From: Verrucomicrobiota bacterium
Lineage (GTDB): Bacteria > Verrucomicrobiota > Verrucomicrobiia > Chthoniobacterales > Terrimicrobiaceae
NCBI GenBank assembly: GCA_018970255.1
Contig: JAGWWS010000020.1
Coordinates: forward strand, 1 to 56,112
Direction: 5' to 3'
DNA length: 56,112 nt
The first letter of the stretch is position 1. Each line of letters opens with the position of its first letter. The notes under the pieces are model-generated. The model was not told the origin of the DNA, did not search any database, and saw only the letters and a program-made list of their open reading frames with translations. The position numbers were made by a program, and so were the translations under genes. Shown here one piece after another: positions 17,766 through 27,565 of this stretch.

Positions 17766-19105
17766 GGTTGCGGGGTGGTGCGGCGGACTTCGTTGCCAGC
17801 GGGTCCGTGGCGGTGTTTGCCTTTGTGATACACGATGGCGCCGCGCACAATCGTTGTTTCCACGCGGACCTCGAGCGGGATGCCGAGGTAGGGCGTGATT
17901 TTGTGGCGGGTGAAGAGGTCGGCGCGGGCGATGGGTTTGGGTTTTTGGCGGAGGAGGAGGACGATGTCGGCATCTGAGCCCGGCGCGAGTGTGCCTTTGC
18001 CCGCGAGACCGAACCGGCGGGCGGTGGCGGTGGAAGTGAGGTTCACGATGGTGGCTGAAGAGAGGGCGAGTTTTTCGGCGAGCTGCCAAAAGAGCGGCAT
18101 GGCGTGCTGGGCTCCGGCGATGCCGCCCCAGATTTTGAAAAAGTCAGCGCCGGTCTTCATGGAAGGCGGGGAGGGCGAGTGGTCCGAGCCGATGGTGTGG
18201 ACGAAGCCACGGGCGAGCAGGTCGCGCAGAACGGCTCTGGTGGAGGCTGGGCGGAGGGGCGGGCAGCATTTCGCGGGCGCGCCGCGCGTTTCCATGGCGG
18301 ATTCGTCGAGGACGAGGTAGTGCGTGCAGGTCTCGCAGGTGGCATCGATGCCCTTCCGGCGGGCTTCGTGGATGAGGTGCATGGCTTCGGGGGCGGAGAC
18401 ATGGACGACATGGAGTTTGCAACCGGTTTCCGCGGCGATGGAGAGCGCGGTGCGCACGGCTTCGACCTCGACGGATTCGGGGCGCGAGGCGGCGAACTCG
18501 CGCCACGAGATCGAGCCGGGGCGGGGCTTGTGGCGGCGGATTTCTGCGGGGTCCTCGGCGTGGACGGCGAGGATGAGGTTGTTCGCGGCGCAGGCTTTCG
18601 CTCCGCGGAGGAGGGTCTTTTTGTCCGAGGCTGGGAATTCTTCGAGACCGCTGTCGCACATGAAGGCTTTGATGCCGATGGCGCCGGCTTCGGCGAGGGG
18701 ACGCATCTGGTCTTCGTTGCCGGGGACGAGTCCGCCCCAGAGACCGAAATCAATCCAGGATTTTTTCAGCGCGGCGGCGCGCTTGCGGGCGAAGGCGAGG
18801 GCGTCGAGGACGGGCGGGGAACTGTTGAGCGGCATGTCGAAGAAGGTCGTCACTCCTGCGGCGGCGAAGGCTTTGGTGCCGGTGGAGAAACCTTCCCAGT
18901 TTGTGCGTCCCGGCTCGTTCAGGTGCGCGTGGGCATCGATGAAGCCGGGGGCGAGGGTGAGACCGGTGGCGTCGATTTCTTTTTTGGCGGAGCCTTTGAA
19001 GTGTGGACCGGCGGAGAGGATTTTTCCGTTGAGGATTGAGACATCGCCGGTTTTTCCGCCGAGGTGGGCGAGCGAGGCGTTGCGGATGACGAGGTCGGCG
19101 GTCAT
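17762..19105 (-). CDS. allB: Allantoinase
   Basis: 447 residues from the ATG at 19105, overlapping the upstream gene as ATGA. It opens the hydantoin ring of allantoin to give allantoate. Metal and catalytic motifs of the cyclic amidohydrolases are complete: DAHAHLNEPGRTNWEGF (HxH), GIKAFMCDSG with the lysine that is carboxylated, AVHAEDP, LHVVHVSAPEA, and GSDHSPSPPSMK. The SGLEEFP and EGFSTGTKA segments match allantoinase rather than hydantoinase or dihydroorotase. It is gene four of the ureide operon. Confidence 0.94.
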   Translation of the reverse strand: MTADLVIRNASLAHLGGKTGDVSILNGKILSAGPHFKGSAKKEIDATGLTLAPGFIDAHAHLNEPGRTNWEGFSTGTKAFAAAGVTTFFDMPLNSSPPVLDALAFARKRAAALKKSWIDFGLWGGLVPGNEDQMRPLAEAGAIGIKAFMCDSGLEEFPASDKKTLLRGAKACAANNLILAVHAEDPAEIRRHKPRPGSISWREFAASRPESVEVEAVRTALSIAAETGCKLHVVHVSAPEAMHLIHEARRKGIDATCETCTHYLVLDESAMETRGAPAKCCPPLRPASTRAVLRDLLARGFVHTIGSDHSPSPPSMKTGADFFKIWGGIAGAQHAMPLFWQLAEKLALSSATIVNLTSTATARRFGLAGKGTLAPGSDADIVLLLRQKPKPIARADLFTRHKITPYLGIPLEVRVETTIVRGAIVYHKGKHRHGPAGNEVRRTTPQP

Positions 19106-20301
19106 TGGCGGGCGAGGCGGCGGATTCCTTCGGCGAGCGTTTCCACGCAGGCGGCGACATCGGCGGGCGATGCGTATTCGTCGGGATGGTGGCTGACCCC
19201 GCCGCGGCATCGGACGAAGAGCATGGCGACCGGGGCGACTTTCGACATCGCCACGGCATCGTGTCCGGCGCCGCTGGAAAGGCGGGGGACTTCTTTTTGG
19301 TTGGCGGCGACGGCGGCTTCGAGGATGCGGGATTGGGCGGGGTCGCAGGCGACGGCGGAGTTTTCCTGGACGGTTTCCCAAGCGTGGGTGAGCCCGCGTT
19401 TTTTTGCGATGGATTCGGCGGTGGATTGGAGTGTGGCGATGGATTGGGAGCGGGTGGAGTCGTTCGGGTGGCGGAGGTCGAGGGTGAGGTCTGTGGCGGC
19501 TGGAACGACATTGGAGGCGGGTGCGGCGATGTCGAGGCAACCGACTGTGGCGACGAGGTCGGGGGTTTCGCGGGCGAGGGATTCTGCGGCGAGGACAAAC
19601 TCGGCGGCTCCTGCGAGGGCGTCGTGGCGCATATCCATCGGGCAAGTGCCGGCGTGGGCGGCGCGACCGGTGAAGCGGATTTTTGCGCGGGTTTGACCGG
19701 CGATGGCGGTGACGATGCCGAGAGGGAGGTTGAGTTTTTCGAGGACTGGACCTTGCTCGATGTGGGCTTCCCAGTAGGCGAGGAGTTTTCCTTTTGTGTA
19801 GCGCGGTGAGGGTTGGCGGGATTTTTCCGGGATGAGCGAGGCGAGGGTGGTTCCCGAGGAATCGCGGCGGGCGAGGTCGGCGGGTTCGATGCCGCCGGCT
19901 GCGGCGCGGCTGCCGAGGTAGGTGGTGTGGAAGCGCGTGCCTTCCTCATCGGAGAATGCGGCGATTTCGACGGCGAACGGGAGGTGTTTGATTTCGTCCT
20001 GGCTGAGCGTTTCCAATGCGCCGATGGCGGCGAGGATGCCGAGGGCGCCGTCGTATTTTCCCGCGCCGGGGACGGTGTCGAAATGCGAGCCGATGACGAG
20101 GAGCGGCATCGAATCCGGGTGCGGCGTGCGGGCGAAGAGGTTTCCCCAATCGTCGGTCGTGACCGTGAGGCGGGCGGCGCGCATCCATTCGAAGAGTTGG
20201 GCGGCGGCGGTGCGCATGCCGGGACTTGCGAAGACGCGCTTGAGGCGGGCGGGTTCGTCGCTGATGCCGCCGAGCGTTTGCAGGCGGTCCCATGTGAGCA
20301 T
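19102..20301 (-). CDS. Allantoate amidohydrolase (M20 family)
   Basis: 399 residues from the ATG at 20301, which has GGAAG upstream inside the end of the previous gene. It hydrolyses allantoate to ureidoglycine, ammonia and CO2 with two metal ions. Motifs: GSHFDTVPGAGKYDG, SDEEGTRF, EAHIEQGPVLE, AHAGTCPMDMR, LSSGAGHDAVAMS, MLFVRCRGGVSHHPDEY. The last two are the pattern of plant and AllC-type allantoate amidohydrolases. The second M20 gene of the operon lacks GAGHDA, so the two appear to have split the two steps. Confidence 0.88.
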   Translation of the reverse strand: MLTWDRLQTLGGISDEPARLKRVFASPGMRTAAAQLFEWMRAARLTVTTDDWGNLFARTPHPDSMPLLVIGSHFDTVPGAGKYDGALGILAAIGALETLSQDEIKHLPFAVEIAAFSDEEGTRFHTTYLGSRAAAGGIEPADLARRDSSGTTLASLIPEKSRQPSPRYTKGKLLAYWEAHIEQGPVLEKLNLPLGIVTAIAGQTRAKIRFTGRAAHAGTCPMDMRHDALAGAAEFVLAAESLARETPDLVATVGCLDIAAPASNVVPAATDLTLDLRHPNDSTRSQSIATLQSTAESIAKKRGLTHAWETVQENSAVACDPAQSRILEAAVAANQKEVPRLSSGAGHDAVAMSKVAPVAMLFVRCRGGVSHHPDEYASPADVAACVETLAEGIRRLARQ

Positions 20302-20306
20302 CGGGT

Positions 20307-20660
20307 TCAACTTCCGCGGTAGGTGCTGTAGGACCACGGCGAGCAGATGAGCGGGACATGGTAGCCCGCGTCGCCGGGTGCGATGGAAAAACGGATGGGG
20401 ATTTTGTCGAGGAAGGGAGGCTCGGCGAGCGGCACGCCGGCGGCGCGGAAGTAGGCTGCGGTGTGGAAGGCGAGTTCGTAGGTGCCGGCCTGGAGGGCTT
20501 CGCCGGAGAGGAGGGGCGAGTCGGTGCGCCCGTCGGAGTTTGTGCGGGTTTTTAGAATGGGCTCCGAACCCGAGGGGGTGATGCGGGAGAGTTCGAGTTC
20601 CATTCCAGCGGCTGGGCAACCGCGGGCGGTGTCGAGGACATGGGTGGAGAGTTTGCGCAT
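20307..20660 (-). CDS. 5-hydroxyisourate hydrolase (transthyretin-like)
   Basis: 117 residues, the normal length. It hydrolyses 5-hydroxyisourate to OHCU. The three signatures are intact: [16 protein letters not shown] at the N-terminus, [21 protein letters not shown] in the middle, and [17 protein letters not shown] at the very C-terminus, where YRGS marks the enzyme as opposed to true transthyretin. It begins 7 bases after the OHCU decarboxylase gene and ends 5 bases before allantoate amidohydrolase. It is called PucM, HiuH or UraH in other organisms. Confidence 0.95.
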   Translation of the reverse strand: MRKLSTHVLDTARGCPAAGMELELSRITPSGSEPILKTRTNSDGRTDSPLLSGEALQAGTYELAFHTAAYFRAAGVPLAEPPFLDKIPIRFSIAPGDAGYHVPLICSPWSYSTYRGS

Positions 20661-20667
20661 GGGCGGG

Positions 20668-21192
20668 TTAGTCTGTGACGAGGTCGGCGAGGCGGAGCGC
20701 GGCGATTTTTTGGATTTGGCGCCAGGCTTCGGCGATTTCGGTTTCGTGGGTGTTGTGGAGGCGGGTTTGGATGGAATCGAAAATCGTGGCGACGGAGTTC
20801 AGGCGTGCGCAAATGATGAACGGAAAGCCGAAGCGGGAGGTGTATTCGGTATTGAGGGCGCGGAGGCGGTCGAGTTCGGCGGGGGAGGTGTCGAAGAGCC
20901 CGGTGGAGCTTTGCTCGCCGAGGGATTCGGGCGTGAGCGATGCGCGTTCGGGGAGTCGTGCGCCGAGGTCGGGGTGGGCGCGGATCAGGTCGAGGAGCCT
21001 GGAGCCGCCTGCGTCTTCGACGGCTTCGACCATTGCGGCGAGGATGGCGGTGGTGGATGCGAACGGGCGTTTTTCCCAGGCGGCATCGGCAATCCAAGGG
21101 GATTTCTCGAAGATTCCGCCGAGGAGCGCGGTGAATGCGGCGCGGTCGAGCGAGTTGATTTCAGGCAATAGCGTTTGCCTCGGGCGGGACAT
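20668..21192 (-). CDS. OHCU decarboxylase
   Basis: 174 residues from the ATG at 21192 ([20 protein letters not shown]); the frame stays open upstream across the divergent xdhC gene, but that is antisense. It decarboxylates OHCU to (S)-allantoin. The catalytic His is in AHPDLGARL, followed by [12 protein letters not shown] and [13 protein letters not shown], all diagnostic of the family. It is the first gene of the ureide operon. The promoter must lie in or near the 35 bases between it and xdhC, or inside xdhC. Confidence 0.94.
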   Translation of the reverse strand: MSRPRQTLLPEINSLDRAAFTALLGGIFEKSPWIADAAWEKRPFASTTAILAAMVEAVEDAGGSRLLDLIRAHPDLGARLPERASLTPESLGEQSSTGLFDTSPAELDRLRALNTEYTSRFGFPFIICARLNSVATIFDSIQTRLHNTHETEIAEAWRQIQKIAALRLADLVTD

Positions 21193-21226
21193 GCGAAAAC
21201 TAAAACTGGAAGAGGCGGCGTGCGAA

Positions 21227-22030
21227 ATGAGAATTTTCGGGGCGATGGATACCGTTCCGACCAATCCGTGGCGCGTGCTCGCCGAGTTCGAGGACTCGCG
21301 GGTGCCGCATGTGCTGGTAACGCTGATCGGTGTGCGGGGCAGTGCGCCGGCTCCGGTGGGGGCGAAAATGGTGGTGGCGGGCGAGGGGTTGCCGCACGGG
21401 ACGGTCGGTGGCGGCAAGGTCGAGGCGGCGGCGGTCCAGCGCGCGCGGGAGATTTTGAATGGGGGAGGGGGAATCGAGCGGGTGGTGTGGAATTTGCAGT
21501 GTGACATCGGGATGACATGCGGTGGGGAGGTCGAGTTGCTTTTCGAGCCGAGGTGTTTTTCCGGGTGGACGGTGGCGGTGTTTGGGGCCGGGCATGTGGC
21601 GCAGGCGCTGGTGCCGGTGTTGCTGACCCTGGATGTGCGGGTGCTTTGTTTCGACCCGCGGGCTGAGTGGATTTCGAAATTGCCGAAGTCGGCCCGGCTT
21701 AGGGCGGAAGTTTGCGGCAATGCGGCGGAGGCGGTGGACCGTTTGCCTGCGGATGCTTTTGTTTGCAGCATCACGCAGGGGCACGCGAGCGACCTGCCGG
21801 TGCTCGAGCGGGCATTCCGGCGCGGGTGTTTTCCTTTCATCGGCTGCATTGGCAGCGAGTCGAAGGCGGCGAGGCTGCGGAGTGATTTGGTGCGGGCGGG
21901 AATTTCGGAAGCGGATTTGGGCAGGCTGCGGTGTCCGCTGGGTTTGGACATCGGCGGGAATTCGCCGCAGGAGATTGCGGTGAGCATCACGGCGCAGCTT
22001 TTGCAGGAGCGCGACCGCCTGCGGGCCTAG
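21227..22030 (+). CDS. XdhC/CoxI-family molybdenum-hydroxylase maturation protein
   Basis: 267 residues from the ATG at 21227, behind GGAAGAGG; an earlier ATG at 21191 would overlap the start of the divergent OHCU decarboxylase gene. The N-terminal XdhC half shows VTLIGVRGSAPAPVGAKM, GTVGGGKVEAAAV and CDIGMTCGGEVELLFEP, and the C-terminal Rossmann half shows VAVFGAGHVAQALV and ITQGHASDLPVLE. XdhC sulfurates and inserts molybdenum cofactor into xanthine dehydrogenase, so its position divergent to the ureide operon links it to the purine ring steps before urate. The dehydrogenase itself and a uricase are not in the window. Confidence 0.88.
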   Translation: MRIFGAMDTVPTNPWRVLAEFEDSRVPHVLVTLIGVRGSAPAPVGAKMVVAGEGLPHGTVGGGKVEAAAVQRAREILNGGGGIERVVWNLQCDIGMTCGGEVELLFEPRCFSGWTVAVFGAGHVAQALVPVLLTLDVRVLCFDPRAEWISKLPKSARLRAEVCGNAAEAVDRLPADAFVCSITQGHASDLPVLERAFRRGCFPFIGCIGSESKAARLRSDLVRAGISEADLGRLRCPLGLDIGGNSPQEIAVSITAQLLQERDRLRA

Positions 22031-22090
22031 TCCTGCCAGCTTCTGGCTTTACAGAGAAATCCATCGCGGGTCTTATCTCCTGCTCTCTTG

Positions 22091-23389
22091 ATGAAAAACA
22101 CGATCGGGGTCGGCCTGGCGGGATTCGGAACCGTGGGGGCCGGCGTTTATGCGAACCTTTTGAAGAACGGCGCGCTGCTGGAACAGCGGACGGGCGTGCG
22201 TTTCGAGGTGCGCAAGATCGCCGTGCGCGACCTTTCCAAGGCCCGCGATGTCGAGGCCCCGGTGGCGCTTTTCACTTCGAACCCCGATGACCTGCTCGGA
22301 GACCCGGGGATCGATGTGGTGGTGGAATTGATGGGCGGGGTGGAGTTGCCGCTGCGGTTTGTGAAAAAGGCGATCGGGGCGGGGAAGGTGGTGGTGACGG
22401 GCAACAAGGCGTTGCTGGCCGAGCACGGGGCGGAAATTTTCGAACTGGCGGCGGCCAAGCGGGTGCCGGTGCTTTACGAGGCGGCGGTGGCGGGCGGGAT
22501 TCCGATCATCAAATCGGTGCGCGAGGCGTTCGTCGGAAACCGCTTCGAGGCGATCCACGGGATTTTGAACGGGACGAGCAACTACATCCTCTCGCGCATG
22601 AGCGACGAGGGGTTGGATTTCGCGCCGGTGCTCGCGGAGGCGCAGAAACTCGGCTACGCGGAGGCCGACCCGGCGCTGGATGTGAACGGCTGGGATGCGG
22701 CGCACAAGGCGATCATTCTGGCCTCGCTCGCGTATGGGTTTTGGGTGGATCCGAAGGATGTGCTGGTCGAGGGCATCGAAAAAATCACGGCGGCCGATAT
22801 CGGTTTCGCTTCGGAACTCGGCTACCGGATCAAGCTGCTCGCATCGATCAAGGCGGACGAGGGCGGCGAGATCGAAGTGCGCGTGGTGCCGACCCTGATC
22901 CCGAAATCGCATGTGTTGGCGTCGGTCAACGGCGTGTTCAACGCGGTGGCGGTGCGCGGCGATGTGGTGGGGGATGCGTTGTTCTACGGTCGCGGTGCGG
23001 GGCGCAACCCGACCTCGAGTTCGGTGCTCGGCGACCTGGCCGAGGCGGCTTCGTTTTTGCAATCCCCGCGCGGTTCGGTGGGTTTCACCTCGCACGGGCT
23101 CTACGGGCGCTGCAAGCCGGTGGCCGGGACGGTTTCGAAATACTACCTGCGGCTGGGGGTCGAGGACCGGCCGGGGGTTTTGGCCCAGATCGCCGGCGCG
23201 CTCGGGAATGCGGGGATCGGCATCCTTTCGGTGATCCAGCCCGAGGGGCAGATCGGCGATGCGGTGCCGCTGGTCTTGACGCTGCACGATGCGCCGCTGG
23301 GGGCGATGCAGGCCACGCTTGGCAAACTTGCGGCGCTCCCTTGCGTAAAAACCGAACCGATGCTGCTGCACATGGAGTCGTTCGCGTGA
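22091..23389 (+). CDS. hom: Homoserine dehydrogenase
   Basis: 432 residues from the ATG at 22091 (a TTG just before it is less likely). It reduces aspartate semialdehyde to homoserine. The NAD(P) loop is [13 protein letters not shown], with [28 protein letters not shown] and [16 protein letters not shown] forming the substrate site. A C-terminal ACT domain (about 350-430; [20 protein letters not shown]) suggests feedback control by threonine. First gene of hom-thrC-lysC; its stop overlaps the thrC start. Confidence 0.95.
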   Translation: MKNTIGVGLAGFGTVGAGVYANLLKNGALLEQRTGVRFEVRKIAVRDLSKARDVEAPVALFTSNPDDLLGDPGIDVVVELMGGVELPLRFVKKAIGAGKVVVTGNKALLAEHGAEIFELAAAKRVPVLYEAAVAGGIPIIKSVREAFVGNRFEAIHGILNGTSNYILSRMSDEGLDFAPVLAEAQKLGYAEADPALDVNGWDAAHKAIILASLAYGFWVDPKDVLVEGIEKITAADIGFASELGYRIKLLASIKADEGGEIEVRVVPTLIPKSHVLASVNGVFNAVAVRGDVVGDALFYGRGAGRNPTSSSVLGDLAEAASFLQSPRGSVGFTSHGLYGRCKPVAGTVSKYYLRLGVEDRPGVLAQIAGALGNAGIGILSVIQPEGQIGDAVPLVLTLHDAPLGAMQATLGKLAALPCVKTEPMLLHMESFA

Positions 23390-24474
23390 AGGCTCCTTTG
23401 AACGACAAGGGCGTGATCAGCCGCTACCGGGAATTTTTGCCGGTGGGCGCGGGGACGCCGGTGGTTTCGCTCAACGAGGGCTCGACGCCGCTCATCCATT
23501 CGCCGCGGCTCAGCGCCAAGGCGGGCGCAGAGGTTTTTTTGAAATTCGAGGGGTTGAATCCCACGGGGTCGTTCAAGGACCGCGGCATGACGGTTGCCAT
23601 TTCCAAGGCGGTCGAGCGCGGTGCGAAGACCGTGATCTGCGCCTCGACCGGCAACACCAGTGCGGCGGCGGCAGCCTATGCCGCCAGGGCCGGAATCCAG
23701 TGCGTGGTGATTTTGCCCGCGGGGAAAATCGCGATCGGCAAGCTCGCGCAGGCCTATGTTTACGGCGCGAAGGTCGTGGCAATCCGCGGAAATTTCGACG
23801 ACGCGCTCAGGATCGTGCGGGAATTCGGAGGCGTGGACGGCGTGGCGATCGTGAATTCCATCAACCCCGACCGCATCGAGGGGCAAAAGACGGCGGCATT
23901 CGAAGTCATCGAGGACCTTGGCGACGCGCCGGACATCCACATCCTGCCGGTGGGCAACGCTGGGAACATCACGGCGTATTGGAAGGGCTACCGAGAATTC
24001 CATGCGAATGGGCGCTCCACGCGCCTCCCGAAGATGGCTGGCTTCCAGGCGGCGGGCTCGGCCCCTATTTTTTTCGGCAAGCCGGTGGAAAAGCCCGACA
24101 CGGTGGCGACGGCCATTCGGATCGGCAATCCCGCAAGCTGGAAAGGCGCCACCGATGCGGCTGCGGAGTCGGGGGGCTGCATCGATATCGTGTCCGATGA
24201 AGAAATCCTGGCGGCGCAGGCTTGGTTGGCTTCGAACGAGGGGGTTTTCGTTGAACCCGCCAGTGCGGCGAGTGTGGCGGGGCTTTTGAAATGCCACTCG
24301 GCGGCGCGCTGCGCCTCCTGCCCGTTTTCCACCGCCGTGCGCCCGGGCGCGAAGGTGGTGCTGACGGTCACCGGGCATGGGTTGAAGGACACCGAGACCG
24401 CCGTGCGCCACGGCAACTTCCAACCCCTCGAAGCCGACGCCACGCTCGAAGCGGTGCGCGCGGCGATCGCATGA
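23386..24474 (+). CDS. thrC: Threonine synthase
   Basis: 362 residues from a GTG at 23386, overlapping the hom stop as GTGA. A PLP enzyme converting phosphohomoserine to threonine. The PLP lysine is in [13 protein letters not shown], the phosphate loop is in [11 protein letters not shown], and [14 protein letters not shown] is conserved. Length fits the short bacterial thrC class. It ends 7 bases before lysC. No homoserine kinase (thrB) is in the window, so that step is encoded elsewhere. Confidence 0.95.
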   Translation: MKAPLNDKGVISRYREFLPVGAGTPVVSLNEGSTPLIHSPRLSAKAGAEVFLKFEGLNPTGSFKDRGMTVAISKAVERGAKTVICASTGNTSAAAAAYAARAGIQCVVILPAGKIAIGKLAQAYVYGAKVVAIRGNFDDALRIVREFGGVDGVAIVNSINPDRIEGQKTAAFEVIEDLGDAPDIHILPVGNAGNITAYWKGYREFHANGRSTRLPKMAGFQAAGSAPIFFGKPVEKPDTVATAIRIGNPASWKGATDAAAESGGCIDIVSDEEILAAQAWLASNEGVFVEPASAASVAGLLKCHSAARCASCPFSTAVRPGAKVVLTVTGHGLKDTETAVRHGNFQPLEADATLEAVRAAIA

Positions 24475-24481
24475 TTTTTCC

Positions 24482-25705
24482 ATGGCATTGATCGTCCAAA
24501 AATTCGGCGGCACCTCCGTCGGAAACCCCGAGCGGATCATGAATGTGGCGCGGCGCGTCCTTGCCACCCAGCAGGAGGGGAACTCGGTGGTGGTGGTGGT
24601 TTCCGCGATGTCCGGCGTGACGGATGGCTTGATCAAGCTCGCCCGCGAGGTTTCCAGCCGCCCGGCCGAGCGCGAGATGGATGTGCTCCTCGCCACCGGG
24701 GAGCAGACGACGATCGCCCTCACCGCGATGGCGATCAATTCGCTCGGCGGCAAGGCGGTTTCGCTCACCGGCGCGCAGGCGGGCATCATCACGAGCGGCG
24801 TCCACACGAAAGCCAAGATCGCCAACATCGCCCCGCGGCAGGTGAAAAAATTCCTCCAGGAAGGGAATGTCTGCATCGTCGCCGGGTTCCAGGGGCAGAC
24901 GAACGAGGGGCAAATCACCACGCTCGGCCGCGGCGGGTCCGACCTGACGGCGATCGCCATCGCGGCGGCGTTGAAGGCCGACATTTGCGAGATCTACACC
25001 GATGTGGACGGCGTTTACACCTGCGATCCCCGGGTGGTGCCGCAGGCGCGCAAGATCGATGCGATCGCCTACGACGAACTCCTCGAGATGGCCAGCAGCG
25101 GCTCGAAGGTCATGCAAAGCCGGTCGGTCGAATTCGCAAAAAAATTCAAAGTGCCCTTCGAGGTGCGCAGCAGTTTCAACAACAACAGGGGAACCATCGT
25201 GAAAGAAGAATCCATCGGACTCGAAAATGTGGTCGTCCGCGGCATCAGCCTCGAGCGGAAGCAGGCCAAGGTCACCATCACCCAGGTGCCGGACAAACCC
25301 GGCACCGCCTCGCGCATCTTCACCGCGCTCGCCGAGGCGAATGTCATCATCGATGTCATCGTCCAGAATGTCTCGGTCAAGGGGACCACGGATGTCTCGT
25401 TCACGATGAACGCCGAGGAATTGGAAAAACTCGGGCCGGTCATCGACCGCGTGGCCGCCGAGATCGGCGCGGGCGAAGTCATCAAAAAGGGGGGCATCGC
25501 CAAGCTCAGCGTGGTCGGCATCGGGATGCGCTCGCACTCCGGCGTGGCGGCGACCTTGTTCGAATGCCTCGGCAACGGCGGGGTCAATATCCAGATGATT
25601 TCCACCTCGGAGATCAAAATCGCCGTGATCCTCGACGAGGCGCAGGTCGAAACCGCCGCCAAGCTCGCGCACACGGCGTTCGGGTTGGACCGCCCGCAGG
25701 ATTGA
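24482..25705 (+). CDS. lysC: Aspartate kinase
   Basis: 407 residues, a monofunctional aspartokinase. Motifs: LIVQKFGGTSVGNPER, VVVVSAMSGVTD, GRGGSDLTAIAIA, YTDVDGVYTCDPR. Two C-terminal ACT units follow (about 265-330 and 340-400; VTITQVPDKPGTASRIF and LSVVGIGMRSHSGVAATLF), the usual site of lysine/threonine feedback. It catalyses the first step of the aspartate family and is last in hom-thrC-lysC. No terminator is clear in the 90 bases before ptsI. Confidence 0.96.
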   Translation: MALIVQKFGGTSVGNPERIMNVARRVLATQQEGNSVVVVVSAMSGVTDGLIKLAREVSSRPAEREMDVLLATGEQTTIALTAMAINSLGGKAVSLTGAQAGIITSGVHTKAKIANIAPRQVKKFLQEGNVCIVAGFQGQTNEGQITTLGRGGSDLTAIAIAAALKADICEIYTDVDGVYTCDPRVVPQARKIDAIAYDELLEMASSGSKVMQSRSVEFAKKFKVPFEVRSSFNNNRGTIVKEESIGLENVVVRGISLERKQAKVTITQVPDKPGTASRIFTALAEANVIIDVIVQNVSVKGTTDVSFTMNAEELEKLGPVIDRVAAEIGAGEVIKKGGIAKLSVVGIGMRSHSGVAATLFECLGNGGVNIQMISTSEIKIAVILDEAQVETAAKLAHTAFGLDRPQD

Positions 25706-25795
25706 CCGGCATCCCGGGTTTTCCCTGTATTTCCCCCCGCGGCGGGTCTTCCTGTTGCGTGTCAATCCATTTTTCGCGTAGTCTCGCGCCCGGGG

Positions 25796-27565
25796 ATGGA
25801 ACACGACGCCGACGCCAAGCCTGAAAAGCGCTTCCACGGAATTGCCGTGGCCCAAGGCATTGCCCGCTTCCCGGCGTTTATCCAATATACGCAAGACGAG
25901 GAAATCGGCCGCCGCGATGTGGGCGAAACCGGCGTGGCCGGCGAGGTCGCAAGGTTCGAGTCCGCATTGATTGCCACGCGTGTCGAGCTGTTGGAAATCC
26001 AGCAGCGGATTGCGCAGGCGACCGGCATGCAGGACGCCAGTATTTTCGATGCGCACCTGCTGGTGGTCGAGGACCGCACGCTCATCGACGAGGTGCTGCG
26101 CGGGCTCGAGCGCGACCATGCGAATGTCGAATATGTTTTCCAGCAGGTCGTGCAGAAGTATTGCGCGACGCTCGAGGCGATCGACGACCCATATTTGCGC
26201 GAGCGGGTGGTGGATATCCAGGATGTGTCGCGCCGCGTAATCCGCAACCTGCTCGGCAAGGCGCCGCAGAACCCCGCCGCCAACCAGTCGCCCCACATCG
26301 TTTTCGCCCACAACCTGACGCCATCGGACACGGCGCTTCTCAACCGCGAACTGGTGCGCGGCTTTGCCACGGAGATCGGAAGCAAGACCTCGCACACCGC
26401 CATTTTGGCGCGGTCGCTGGAAATTCCTGCCATCGTCGGCATGCAGGGCATTTGCCAGGAAATCCAGCTCGGGGACGACATCCTCATCGACGGATACAAC
26501 GGCATCCTCATCCTGAACCCCTGCGCGGCGACTCTCGCGGAATACGAGCGGCTCGAAAGGCAGAAGGAACAGGTCGCCGAGCGCCTGCGCCTCATCCGCG
26601 AAACGGCGTCCACCACGCGGGACGGCCGGCACATTGTGCTTTCCGCAAACCTCGACCTGCCCGAGGACCTCCTGGAGGTGGGCGTGAGCGGCGCCGAGGG
26701 CATCGGGCTCTACCGCACGGAATTCCTTTTCCTCAACCGCACCGAGCCGCCCGGCGAGGAAGAGCAGTTCGGGCACTACCGGGTGGCCGCCGAGCGCTGC
26801 ATGCCCCACAGCGTCATCATCCGCACGCTCGACATTGGCGGCGACAAGGAGATGCCCGGCGCGGGCACCGACCGCGAGGAAAACCCCTTCCTCGGCTGCC
26901 GCGCCATCCGTTATTGCCTCGAGAACCCCGGGATTTTCAAAACACAGCTCCGCGCCATCCTGCGGGCCGCCACGACCAACAACATCCGGATCATGTATCC
27001 GATGATCTCCGGCGTGGAGGAATTCCGCCACGCGAATGTGCTCCTTGAGGAGAGCAAGCAGGAACTCGCCGCCGCGGGCATCCCCTTCAACCCCTGGATC
27101 GAAGTCGGCGTGATGATCGAAACGCCGAGTGCGGTGTTCGTCGCAGACCACCTTGCGAAGGATGTGAGGTTCTTCAGCCTCGGCACGAACGACCTCATCC
27201 AATACTCGATCGCCGTCGATCGCCTGAACGACCGCATCGCCCACCTTTACAACCCCACGCACCCCTCGATCCTGCGGATGATCAAAATGACGGTCGATGC
27301 CGGCCGCGCGCGCGGGATTTGGACCGGCGTGTGCGGCGAGATGGCGGCCGACATCCTGCTCACGCCGCTGTTGATCGGGCTCGGCGTCGAGGAATTGAGC
27401 GCCACCAGCGCGCTTGTGCCGCAGGTGAAAAAGGCGGTGCAATCCCTCGAGGCCTTCGCTTGCGAGGATTTGGCCAGGCGCGCGCTCGAGATGGACGACT
27501 CCGCCGCCATCCTCGAAATGTCCACCAGCATGGCGAGGGAGAACTACGGAGACTTATTGAATTAG
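25796..27565 (+). CDS. ptsI: PTS enzyme I (phosphoenolpyruvate-protein phosphotransferase)
   Basis: 589 residues. Enzyme I takes phosphate from PEP and passes it to HPr. The phosphorylated His is in GSKTSHTAILARS (about 200), the PEP barrel has GIGLYRTEFLFLNR, RTLDIGGDKEMP, MIETPSAV and FSLGTNDLIQYSIAVDR, and the catalytic Cys is in GVCGEMAAD (about 513). All key residues are present. HPr and EII genes are not in the window, so it may feed a sugar or a regulatory PTS. Its 3' end overlaps the convergent peptidase gene by 12 bases. Confidence 0.95.
   Translation: MEHDADAKPEKRFHGIAVAQGIARFPAFIQYTQDEEIGRRDVGETGVAGEVARFESALIATRVELLEIQQRIAQATGMQDASIFDAHLLVVEDRTLIDEVLRGLERDHANVEYVFQQVVQKYCATLEAIDDPYLRERVVDIQDVSRRVIRNLLGKAPQNPAANQSPHIVFAHNLTPSDTALLNRELVRGFATEIGSKTSHTAILARSLEIPAIVGMQGICQEIQLGDDILIDGYNGILILNPCAATLAEYERLERQKEQVAERLRLIRETASTTRDGRHIVLSANLDLPEDLLEVGVSGAEGIGLYRTEFLFLNRTEPPGEEEQFGHYRVAAERCMPHSVIIRTLDIGGDKEMPGAGTDREENPFLGCRAIRYCLENPGIFKTQLRAILRAATTNNIRIMYPMISGVEEFRHANVLLEESKQELAAAGIPFNPWIEVGVMIETPSAVFVADHLAKDVRFFSLGTNDLIQYSIAVDRLNDRIAHLYNPTHPSILRMIKMTVDAGRARGIWTGVCGEMAADILLTPLLIGLGVEELSATSALVPQVKKAVQSLEAFACEDLARRALEMDDSAAILEMSTSMARENYGDLLN

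Noticed and set aside
24368-27442. A 1024-codon minus-strand open frame over lysC and ptsI
   Set aside because: Antisense to two certain genes with full catalytic motifs; the product is Arg/His/Asp-rich and unlike any family.
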